Assembly (NCBI GenBank): GCA_002358905.1
Contig: DEPT01000051.1
Span: 11,089 to 24,546, forward strand
From: Akkermansiaceae bacterium UBA3385
GTDB lineage: Bacteria; Verrucomicrobiota; Verrucomicrobiia; Verrucomicrobiales; Akkermansiaceae
Direction: 5' to 3'
DNA: 13,458 nt
Shown here: one piece after another, positions 6,047-12,082 of the stretch
How positions within the stretch are numbered: the stretch's first letter is position 1
Layout: each line of letters opens with the position of its first letter
The notes under the pieces: generated by a model
Database searches by the model: none
Seen by the model: the letters and a program-made list of their open reading frames with translations, nothing else
What the model was told of the DNA's origin: nothing
Program-made: the position numbers and the translations under genes

Positions 6047-6055
6047 GAAGAAACA

Positions 6056-7339
6056 TCAGGCTTTCGGGGTGATGCTTTCTGCTCCGAAATAGGGAACCAG
6101 CGCGGCAGGAATCTTCACCGAACCATCCGGCTGCTGGCACTGCTCGAGCAGAGCGACGAAGAGACGCGGCAGAGCCGTGCCGGAACCGTTAAGCGTGTAC
6201 GGCGTGCGAATCTTACCCTCGGCATCCTTATAGCGCAGCTTCATGCGGCGGGCCTGGTAGTCCGTGAAGCAGGAGCAGCTGGAAACCTCCAGATACTTGC
6301 CCTGACCGGGAGCCCACACCTCGATATCATAGGTCTTGGCGGAAGAGAAACCTACATCGCCGGTGCAGAGCTCGATGACGCGGTAGTGCAGACCCAGCTT
6401 CTGCAGAATGCTCTCGGCATGGCTGGTGAGCTTCTCCAGCTCGGCAAAGCCTTCCTCCGGGCGGCAGATTTCCACAAGCTCCACCTTGTCGAACTGGTGC
6501 ACACGAATCATGCCCTTGTTTTCGCGGCCGGCAGAACCGGCCTCCCGGCGGAAGCAGGGAGTGTAGGCCGTCATCTTGATGGGCAGGTCGGCATCCTTGA
6601 AAATCTGGTCACGGCAGAGGTTGGTCACAGGCACCTCAGCGGTGGGAACCAGGAACATGCTGTTCTCCTCAAGGCCGTACATATCTTCCTCGAACTTGGG
6701 CAGCTGGCCGGTGCCGTACATGCACTCACGCTTCACGATGAAGGGCACACCCACTTCCTCGTAGCCGTTCTCGCCCGTCTGCGTGTCGAGCAGGAAATTG
6801 ATAAGGGCGCGCTCCAGACGGGCGCCAAGACCACGGTACACGATGAAACCGGAACCGGAAATGCGGGCGGAATCCTCAAAGTTCAGCAGCCCCAGGCTGG
6901 TACCCAGCTCCACATGGTCCTTGGGTTCGGCGATTTCGGGCTTGGTGCCCCACACGCGCAGCTCCGGATTGGCGGATTCGTCCTCACCCACGGGGGCGCC
7001 ATCGTGCGGCATGTTGGGAATGGAAAGCAGCAGGGCTTCCTGCTCCTCGGCAGCGGCACTGGCCACTACATCAAGCTCCTTGATGCGGTCGCCCACTTCG
7101 CTCATGCGCTTCTTGAGCTCCTCGGCCTCCTCACGGCGGCCTTCTTTCATCATCTGACCAATGAGCTTGGATGAACTGTTACGCTCCTGGGAAAGCGCCT
7201 GCTTTTCCGTCTCAGCACTGCGGCGCTTCACATCGCATTCAAGCACCTTATCCACAAGCATCCAGTGGTCACCACCACGCAGACGCACTCGTTCCTTCAC
7301 ATATTCGGGATTCTCACGAACAATACGAATGTCTAGCAT
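6056..7339 (-). CDS. serS: Seryl-tRNA synthetase
   Basis: A 427-residue class II aminoacyl-tRNA synthetase that charges tRNA-Ser (and tRNA-Sec where present) in the cytoplasm. The N-terminal coiled-coil arm that grips the tRNA spans about 30-105, ending in LLSIPNMPHD. Motif 1 is near EEVGVPFIV (194-202), motif 2 is FRREAGSAGRENKGMIRVHQF (263-283), and motif 3 is NGSGTALPRLFVALLE (384-399) with its invariant Arg. Length is normal and no key residue is missing. The ATG at 7339 has no Shine-Dalgarno site. A candidate promoter lies directly upstream. The gene stands alone between a terminator hairpin and the fic-like gene, whose transcript might read through into it (86-base gap). Confidence 0.97.
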   Translation of the reverse strand: MLDIRIVRENPEYVKERVRLRGGDHWMLVDKVLECDVKRRSAETEKQALSQERNSSSKLIGQMMKEGRREEAEELKKRMSEVGDRIKELDVVASAAAEEQEALLLSIPNMPHDGAPVGEDESANPELRVWGTKPEIAEPKDHVELGTSLGLLNFEDSARISGSGFIVYRGLGARLERALINFLLDTQTGENGYEEVGVPFIVKRECMYGTGQLPKFEEDMYGLEENSMFLVPTAEVPVTNLCRDQIFKDADLPIKMTAYTPCFRREAGSAGRENKGMIRVHQFDKVELVEICRPEEGFAELEKLTSHAESILQKLGLHYRVIELCTGDVGFSSAKTYDIEVWAPGQGKYLEVSSCSCFTDYQARRMKLRYKDAEGKIRTPYTLNGSGTALPRLFVALLEQCQQPDGSVKIPAALVPYFGAESITPKA

Positions 7340-7348
7340 AACACGCTT

Positions 7349-7376
7349 ATTCTATACCAAAGCACCGCAGATTCAA
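7349..7376 (-). promoter_or_regulatory. Candidate promoter for serS
   Basis: On the minus strand TTGAAT, a 16-base spacer and TAGAAT (4/6 and 5/6). The -10 ends only 9 bases before the ATG, so the transcript would have a leader of only a few bases. Confidence 0.5.
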
Positions 7377-7425
7377 GCCAAAACTGTGTTTTCCTCCGCC
7401 AATTTCTCGAAGCTCAGAACTTTTA

Positions 7426-8547
7426 TCAGCCTTGCAGTTTATCCCACACCAGACAACCGCGCGGCGTGAGACGATATTTCTGCTTCGGGTGGCGGGGGCT
7501 GTCTGGATACAACAGACACAAATAAGCACCTTCCAGAGCCGGTGTCAGGTACTTGTTCAGGAAATTGTCGCGCCCCTTGAGCCCCAAACCTGCCATCAGC
7601 TCGCGAACAGACATCTGCCCGGAGCCCAGCACCTGCACCAGCCGGCAGATATTTTCTCCAGGCATTTGCACTTGTCCTGCAACTTCACCTGCATCTTGTC
7701 CCGTTACTTGTCCTGGCTCAGATTCCTTATTCTCGCAGTGAATATGCAAGTGGCGGCTTTTCAAGGTGTGAGATTCATCAAAAAGCAGATTTCTGAAGAA
7801 CTTGATAAGGAATGAGTAATCCACCCCGATACCGACAGGAGCATTCGTATAATTGGCTCGCACCAGAGCATTGCGGAAGTAGCGGGAATGCCGGGCGAAG
7901 GGCACATTGTTCACATTATACCCCAGATAGCGCAGATACTTGATACAGAATACAGCCGTAGTTCGGGTGTTCCCTTCCGGGAAGGGATGCACCTGCCAGA
8001 TATCTGCAATGAAATGCGCGATATGCTCCACCTGCTTGTCCTGGGATAAGCAGACAAAGGAAAAACGTTTCTCGCGCTGCATATCATAATCCAGCGCCAT
8101 GATAATATCAGACACATGGGCATACTGCACCGTATCGCCATTCAGCACCCATTCGCGCTTGGTGATGTTATACTCTCGCATTTTTCCGGCGAACTTGAAC
8201 ACATTATGAAAAAGGCGCTTATGAATCGCAGCAAACCCCGCCGGACTGAAATGGAAGGCGGATTCATTCAGCAACTCCGCAATATTGGCAGCCACCTTAT
8301 CCGCCTCATCACTCATACAGCCACCGCAACCCTGCTCTGAGTAGTAGGAATCCAGCCGTCGGTGTACCTCATCGAAAGAAATGAGACCTTCAATCTGGTC
8401 ACCGGCAACCTCTCGCAGGTATTCAGAAACTTCCAGGCCATCCACCGCCTGCAAGCCCATGGCCACATCCCAGGCAGAGGCACGTTCCCCGACTTCGGGT
8501 TCAGCGGCATATAGATACTGTTCGGACAACAAAGGATATTTATACAT
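7426..8547 (-). CDS. Fic-domain protein with fused VbhA-like module
   Basis: A 373-residue protein of the Fic family, whose members usually transfer AMP (or other phosphate groups) to target proteins. In order: a helical N-terminal module (about 23-69) resembling VbhA-type antitoxins (VDGLEVSEYLREVAGDQIEG... then ISFDEVHRRL); a Fic core with FAGKMREYNI (119-128), the substrate-clamping flap VLNGDTVQYAHVSDI (134-148) and the loop HPFPEGNTRT (187-196); a Gly/Gln-rich linker from a 12-bp DNA repeat (277-294); and a C-terminal winged-helix-like part (299-373). The core motif HxFx(D/E)GNxR is intact, but Thr stands in place of the second Gly and the final Arg is missing. The inhibitory (S/T)xxxE(G/N) is at best a degraded LxxxDG (32-37). 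The ATG at 8547 is chosen because the promoter's -35 overlaps the upstream TTG (8610). Confidence 0.88.
   Translation of the reverse strand: MYKYPLLSEQYLYAAEPEVGERASAWDVAMGLQAVDGLEVSEYLREVAGDQIEGLISFDEVHRRLDSYYSEQGCGGCMSDEADKVAANIAELLNESAFHFSPAGFAAIHKRLFHNVFKFAGKMREYNITKREWVLNGDTVQYAHVSDIIMALDYDMQREKRFSFVCLSQDKQVEHIAHFIADIWQVHPFPEGNTRTTAVFCIKYLRYLGYNVNNVPFARHSRYFRNALVRANYTNAPVGIGVDYSFLIKFFRNLLFDESHTLKSRHLHIHCENKESEPGQVTGQDAGEVAGQVQMPGENICRLVQVLGSGQMSVRELMAGLGLKGRDNFLNKYLTPALEGAYLCLLYPDSPRHPKQKYRLTPRGCLVWDKLQG
7670..7717. repeat. Four 12-bp tandem repeats inside the fic-like gene
   Basis: Units ACTTGTCCTGCA, ACTTCACCTGCA, TCTTGTCCCGTT, ACTTGTCCTGGC. Each encodes four residues on the minus strand, giving the linker pattern VTGQ-DAGE-VAGQ. 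Because a unit is a multiple of three bases, gain or loss would change linker length without a frameshift. Confidence 0.8.
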
Positions 8548-8581
8548 AGCAGGGCAAGTTGATGTTTCTTCCAACACAAGA

Positions 8582-8610
8582 ATAATACAACATTTCGCTT
8601 TATTTGTCAA
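8582..8610 (-). promoter_or_regulatory. Strong promoter for the fic-like gene
   Basis: On the minus strand a perfect TTGACA, a 17-base spacer and TATTAT (5/6). Predicted transcription start is about 8575, leaving a leader of about 27 bases before the ATG at 8547. It rules out translation from the upstream TTG at 8610, which lies in the -35 box. Confidence 0.82.
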
Positions 8611-8635
8611 GGAAAAGGCACTTTTTCAGGACAAG

Positions 8636-8773
8636 CTATTTACTTACCCTGGACTTATCCTGACAAGATGCAAAAACTATCCTCTCCGACGGCGCCAGCA
8701 GCGCAACAGCCGCAGCACGCCAGGCGAACAGTTCAGCCTCGTAAATTATAGCGCGTTTAATCGGGACTTCCAT
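8636..8773 (-). other. Possible 45-codon small ORF or gene remnant
   Basis: An ATG inside the palindromic repeat opens a 45-residue frame that ends 26 bases before the fic -35 box. The peptide has an Ala/Leu-rich middle (about 11-29, with FAWRAAAVALLAPSE) and looks more protein-like than chance sequence, but there is no Shine-Dalgarno site, no matched promoter and no family I recognise. It may be the remnant of a longer gene. Weakly supported. Confidence 0.18.
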
Positions 8774-8812
8774 CTCCGGGCTTACGCTCTACACCGTGAC
8801 AGGAAAGTCCCG
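8762..8812. repeat. Palindromic repeat, copy 1
   Basis: CGGGACTTCC pairs with GGAAAGTCCCG (one bulged A) around a 30-base loop. The flanks match copy 2 at 11750-11806: TAGCGCG a few bases to the left and CGTGCTCCGA to the right (CGTGCTTCGA in copy 2). It lies just downstream of the ankyrin gene and far from any T-run, so it is better read as a dispersed repeat than a terminator. Confidence 0.75.
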
Positions 8813-8858
8813 TGCTCCGATGATGGGCTAATTATACCAACGAGTAACCCTTCATCTA

Positions 8859-9707
8859 TCAACGCCGGGGATTGACACAATAATGGTCAAGCAACTGTCG
8901 CATGCGTTCCGAATCTGCCCGCTGCAAGGGAGTCCGGCCAAAAATACCTTCGTGCTCCGGATTCGCACCGGCCTCCAGCAGCAGTTTTGCGCATTCTATC
9001 GAATCATGAGCCGCAGCATGGTCCAGCGGAGTCCAGTCATCGTATTCCAACTCGGTATCCGCGCCGCATTCCTCCAGCAGATAGCGGGCAGATTCCACTT
9101 TATCGGCAGCGCATGCCATGCAAAGTGCCTTGCCATCATCCGCCAGCAAATCAGCTCCGGCAGCCTTTAGCTCGCGCAGACACTCCACCTGCCCCATTTC
9201 CGCCGCCCACACCGCCAGCGAATCATAACCATCTGAAAAATCAGGCGAGACACCGGGCATCTGCAACACGCGCCGCAAGAGCTCCGCCTCGCCCATGCAG
9301 CAGAGCTGAATAAGCAAGCAACCATCTTCCAGCAGAGGGTCAGCCCCGGCATCCAGCAGGAGCTCCGCAGCCTCCGGCCAACCGCTCAGCACAGAGTCTG
9401 CCGCCAGCGTATCGCCCTCCCAGGTGAGTCGCAAATCAGGGTCGGCGCCTTTTTCGAGCGCACGTCTCATGGCGCCGGCGTCATGCGCATCGTATGCCGC
9501 CAGCAGATGCTGATTCGCCGGTTCCAGACTATCCAGGTATGCCTGGTCCTCTACCGCACAGCTCGTGCCGAACGCTGTCGCCCATTCCTCTTCCGTCTCC
9601 GGCAGGAGCGGCATCTCAAACGGGCGCCCCAGCACAGCCGACGTCTCCTCCATGAGCTCACGCTTCCGTTTATTCAGCTCACGATTCATCTGCAGCAACA
9701 CCTTCAT
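8859..9707 (-). CDS. Ankyrin-repeat protein
   Basis: A 282-residue protein with a charged helical N-terminus (about 1-60) and roughly six or seven ankyrin repeats from residue 66 to the end. Repeat signatures are AMRRALEKGADPDLR, AAELLLDAGADP, CLRELKAAGADLLA, SARYLLEECGADTELEYDD, WTPLDHAAAHDSIECAKLLLEAGANPEHEG and GRTPLQRAD. Ankyrin repeats bind other proteins; no enzymatic domain, signal peptide or membrane helix is seen, so it is probably cytoplasmic. The frame is open to a GTG at 9728, only about 3 bases after the predicted transcription start, so the ATG at 9707 is preferred, though a near-leaderless GTG start is possible. It is divergent from manC and in the same direction as the fic-like gene. 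Partner unknown. Confidence 0.83.
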   Translation of the reverse strand: MKVLLQMNRELNKRKRELMEETSAVLGRPFEMPLLPETEEEWATAFGTSCAVEDQAYLDSLEPANQHLLAAYDAHDAGAMRRALEKGADPDLRLTWEGDTLAADSVLSGWPEAAELLLDAGADPLLEDGCLLIQLCCMGEAELLRRVLQMPGVSPDFSDGYDSLAVWAAEMGQVECLRELKAAGADLLADDGKALCMACAADKVESARYLLEECGADTELEYDDWTPLDHAAAHDSIECAKLLLEAGANPEHEGIFGRTPLQRADSERMRQLLDHYCVNPRR

Positions 9708-9737
9708 TCTGGCATTATCTTCTTCCACGTTTCAGGA

Positions 9738-9766
9738 AGAATACCGCAACAGACCATGCTTGTAAA
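9738..9766 (-). promoter_or_regulatory. Promoter for the ankyrin-repeat gene
   Basis: On the minus strand TTTACA (5/6), a 17-base spacer and TATTCT (4/6). Predicted transcription start is about 9731, giving a leader of about 24 bases to the ATG at 9707. Confidence 0.6.
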
Positions 9767-9805
9767 GCCTCTTACTCCATCCGCCGCCGAAATTACTTTC
9801 CGGGC

Positions 9806-9834
9806 TTGACCATGCCGGGAGTGCAGGTTATACT
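9806..9834 (+). promoter_or_regulatory. Promoter for the manC-ruvX operon
   Basis: TTGACC (5/6), a 17-base spacer and TATACT (5/6). The -10 ends 7 bases before the manC ATG at 9842, so transcription should begin at or next to the A of the start codon. Confidence 0.85.
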
Positions 9835-9841
9835 CCACGGC

Positions 9842-10903
9842 ATGAGTAACTATGCCCTTATTCTCGCCGGTGGCAGCGGCACGCGTTTCTGGCCACTTTC
9901 CCGTAATGCCAAGCCCAAGCAGCTTCTCGATTTATTCGGCAACGGCACCATGCTGCGCCAGGCCATTGACCGCGTGAAGGGGCTTGTTCCTGCTGAAAAC
10001 ATCTTTATTCTGACCAATCATCTGCAGGAAGCCGAGGTGCGGCGTCAGGCTGCCGAGCTGCCTGACGAAAACATTGTGGCCGAACCCGCCCGCCGCGACA
10101 CAGCTCCCGCCGTGGCCCTGGGCGTGGGCCTCATTGCCGCCCGCGACCCGCAGGCCAACATGATTATCATCCCCAGCGATTCTCTGATTCTGGATGACGA
10201 GGCCTTCCGTGCTCTGGCAGAGGATGCGCTTTCCCTGGCCGGGCGCGAGGCAGCCCTCATCACCATCGGCATCAAGCCCACCTGGGCCTGCCCCAGCTAC
10301 GGCTACATCGAACGCGCCGGCAAGCTGGAGGACGCTGCCCTCAGCCACAATTGCTACGAGGTGGTGCGATTCCGCGAAAAACCGGATGCCGCCACCGCCG
10401 CCGAATACCTTGCCAGTGGCAATTTCTCATGGAATGCCGGCATGTTCATCTGGAATGTGGCTCATGTGCGCAGCCAGCTGGCCACCCACAGCCCCGAGCT
10501 GGCCGGTTTCATCGACCGTCTGACCGCCACCGCCGACCTGCCGCAGTTCATTACAACAGAATTCCCTCAGCTCACCCCCATTTCCATCGACTTCGCTCTG
10601 CTGGAGAAGGCCGACCGCGTGCTCAACTTTGAAACAACCTTCGATTGGGACGACGTGGGCTCCTGGATTTCTGTGGGCAAGTACCTGCCCCAGCAGGAGG
10701 GTGGCAATGTGAGCAACAGTCCGCTGAGTCAGGTGCAGGCCGGCAACAATATCGTCTTCACCGATTCCGGCAAACGTGTGGCCTTGGTAGGGGTGGATGA
10801 CCTCATCGTGGTCGACACGGGCGATGCTCTGCTCGTGGCCCGCCGCGCCGAGGCAGACAAGATTAAGAACATCGTCTCCGGGCTGCCGGAAAATCTGGTC
10901 TGA
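9842..10903 (+). CDS. manC: Mannose-1-phosphate guanylyltransferase
   Basis: A 353-residue cytoplasmic nucleotidyltransferase that makes GDP-mannose from GTP and mannose-1-phosphate, for surface polysaccharide, glycosylation or fucose synthesis. The N-terminal nucleotide-binding signature LAGGSGTRFWPLSRNAKPKQ begins at residue 8; PSD (about 119-121), SYGYIERAG, RFREKPD and FSWNAGMFIWN mark the substrate pocket, and FDWDDVGSW lies late in the catalytic domain. There is no C-terminal mannose-6-phosphate isomerase fusion, so it is the single-function form. The ATG at 9842 is fixed by the signature, which must sit near the N-terminus, and by the promoter; the upstream TTG at 9806 is the -35 box itself. 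Its TGA overlaps the ruvX ATG by one base (TGATG), indicating translational coupling. Confidence 0.94.
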   Translation: MSNYALILAGGSGTRFWPLSRNAKPKQLLDLFGNGTMLRQAIDRVKGLVPAENIFILTNHLQEAEVRRQAAELPDENIVAEPARRDTAPAVALGVGLIAARDPQANMIIIPSDSLILDDEAFRALAEDALSLAGREAALITIGIKPTWACPSYGYIERAGKLEDAALSHNCYEVVRFREKPDAATAAEYLASGNFSWNAGMFIWNVAHVRSQLATHSPELAGFIDRLTATADLPQFITTEFPQLTPISIDFALLEKADRVLNFETTFDWDDVGSWISVGKYLPQQEGGNVSNSPLSQVQAGNNIVFTDSGKRVALVGVDDLIVVDTGDALLVARRAEADKIKNIVSGLPENLV

Positions 10904-11334
10904 TGCACCCTGCCCTCGGCATAGACTACGGCGAGGCTCGCATCGGCATCGCAGCCACAGATGCCTGCGGCATTCTCGCGCACCCGGTGGAAAGCATCCA
11001 CCTGCAGCGCACCGAGCCGCTGGAGCGCATCGCCACCCTGGTGAAAGAGCGCGGTATCCGCACCCTGGTGCTGGGGCTGCCGCTCCGCATGGATGGCACC
11101 GAAGGCACCGCCTGCGCCAAGGTGCGAGCCTTCGGCGAAAAGCTTCACGCCCGGCTGCCCGAGCTGCCGCTTATCTATGTGGATGAATACCTGACCACCA
11201 CCGTGGCCCAGGAAAAGCTGCACCAGGCTGGCAAAAAGGCGAAGAATTTCAAGCCCATCATCGACCAGGCCGCTGCCGTGGAAATCCTGAACAACTGGCT
11301 GGATTCCCATGCTCCCTTGCTGGAGGATTTTTAA
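10903..11334 (+). CDS. ruvX: Putative pre-16S rRNA nuclease / Holliday-junction resolvase homologue RuvX (YqgF)
   Basis: A 143-residue protein of the RNase-H fold. Family motifs are all present: LGIDYGEARIGIAATD (5-20, with the first catalytic Asp8), VLGLPLRMDGTEG (56-68), VDEYLTT (93-99, acidic residues Asp94 and Glu95) and IDQAAAVEILNNWLD (120-134, with Asp121). In E. coli, YqgF is essential and linked to processing the 5' end of 16S rRNA; a resolvase role is also claimed. Length is normal. It starts inside the manC stop codon and is followed 6 bases later by a membrane-protein gene, so the three form one operon. The functional link to GDP-mannose synthesis is not obvious. Confidence 0.94.
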   Translation: MHPALGIDYGEARIGIAATDACGILAHPVESIHLQRTEPLERIATLVKERGIRTLVLGLPLRMDGTEGTACAKVRAFGEKLHARLPELPLIYVDEYLTTTVAQEKLHQAGKKAKNFKPIIDQAAAVEILNNWLDSHAPLLEDF

Positions 11335-11340
11335 CCCGCC

Positions 11341-11715
11341 ATGGCAACAAGTTTCCATTCCCTGATTGGGATTTTGCTCTTGCTGGCACTCTGCGTTCCA
11401 CCATGGCTGGGCTTGCGTACCGTGCCGGAAACAGCCAGAAAACGCCCTGTCTGGATGGAAATCGCGCTCAATTTCCTGTGGAGCGGCCTCATTCTCACGC
11501 CTCTTATCCTCTTCATCTGGAATACTGAGGTAGATATCGCCTTTGCCTGCAGCTTCATGCTCTGCTCCGCAATCATTACGCCATTCTACGCGACGCGCAT
11601 CTCATGGGGCCTGGCCTGGCGGCAGGTGCTCAAGGCATGCGCGGTTAGCCTGGGCTTCTTTCTGTTGGAAGCTGTCCTGCTTTTAGGCGCATTATTCTGT
11701 CTGGAAGCGAGCTGA
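11341..11715 (+). CDS. Small multi-pass membrane protein, unknown
   Basis: A 124-residue protein I do not recognise. Four hydrophobic segments lie at about 6-24, 41-61, 66-83 and 98-120, separated by short charged turns (RTVPETARKRP and ATRISWGLAWRQ). There is no signal peptide cleavage site, cysteine motif or acidic membrane residue that points to a function. The ATG sits 6 bases after ruvX, so it is almost certainly co-transcribed with manC and ruvX. A short stem (AAGCG/CGCTT, 11705-11720) spans its stop codon and could weakly end the transcript. Confidence 0.7.
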   Translation: MATSFHSLIGILLLLALCVPPWLGLRTVPETARKRPVWMEIALNFLWSGLILTPLILFIWNTEVDIAFACSFMLCSAIITPFYATRISWGLAWRQVLKACAVSLGFFLLEAVLLLGALFCLEAS

Positions 11716-11749
11716 CGCTTTGTCATATCTGAGATTGGAGCTTAGCGCG

Positions 11750-11806
11750 GCACGGGACTTCAGACCCGAAAAAAACGCCATGATTTACGGGACTGAAGTC
11801 CCGTGC
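11750..11806. repeat. Palindromic repeat, copy 2
   Basis: Two 19-base arms, GCACGGGACTTCAGACCCG and the inverse of GCACGGGACTTCAGTCCCG, pair with a single mismatch around a 19-base loop. Flanks resemble copy 1 (TAGCGCG left, CGTGCTTCGA right). No T-run follows. Confidence 0.88.
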
Positions 11807-11990
11807 TTCGAGAAAACAAATTCCCGCTCCCCTCCGCGGCGGATATAGAGCAAGCTCCAGATTTATGATACAGGCGTTATCATCGGGCTCTACGTATACG
11901 CTACCCGGCATAATCTATCAAAATAGCGCTGCTTATGCATGTTAATCGGGCATTTTCCTGTAAAACTTCAACAAAAATGGCCGAAGAAAC

Positions 11991-12019
11991 TTGCAAACAT
12001 CCAGCCAGAGTGCTACAAT
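11991..12019 (+). promoter_or_regulatory. Promoter for the acyl-CoA synthetase gene
   Basis: TTGCAA (4/6), a 17-base spacer and TACAAT (5/6). Predicted transcription start is about 12026, giving a leader of about 57 bases that is A/C/T-rich and has no Shine-Dalgarno site before the ATG at 12083. Confidence 0.7.
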
Positions 12020-12082
12020 TCCCCTGCGGAGCCGTGCTTTGGCTTCTCAATTTTCACATTTTCAATCAACACACAAACAATC

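Larger units (their letters stand above)
8548..8858. other. Gap between the fic-like and ankyrin genes
   Basis: About 310 bases holding the fic promoter near 8582-8610, a possible 45-codon frame on the minus strand, and a copy of the palindromic repeat at 8762-8812. No recognised gene was found, and no convincing terminator with a T-run follows the ankyrin gene. Confidence 0.7.
11716..12082. other. Gap between the manC operon and the acyl-CoA synthetase
   Basis: 367 bases with no supported gene. It holds copy 2 of the palindromic repeat (11750-11806), then about 180 bases in which I see nothing recognisable, then the promoter (11991-12019) and a 57-base leader of the next gene. Confidence 0.75.

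Noticed and set aside
11723..11911. 62-codon frame on the minus strand in the 11716-12082 gap
   Set aside because: About half of it is translation of the palindromic repeat; the two arms appear as RDFSP- and SEVPCR-type peptides, so it is an artefact.
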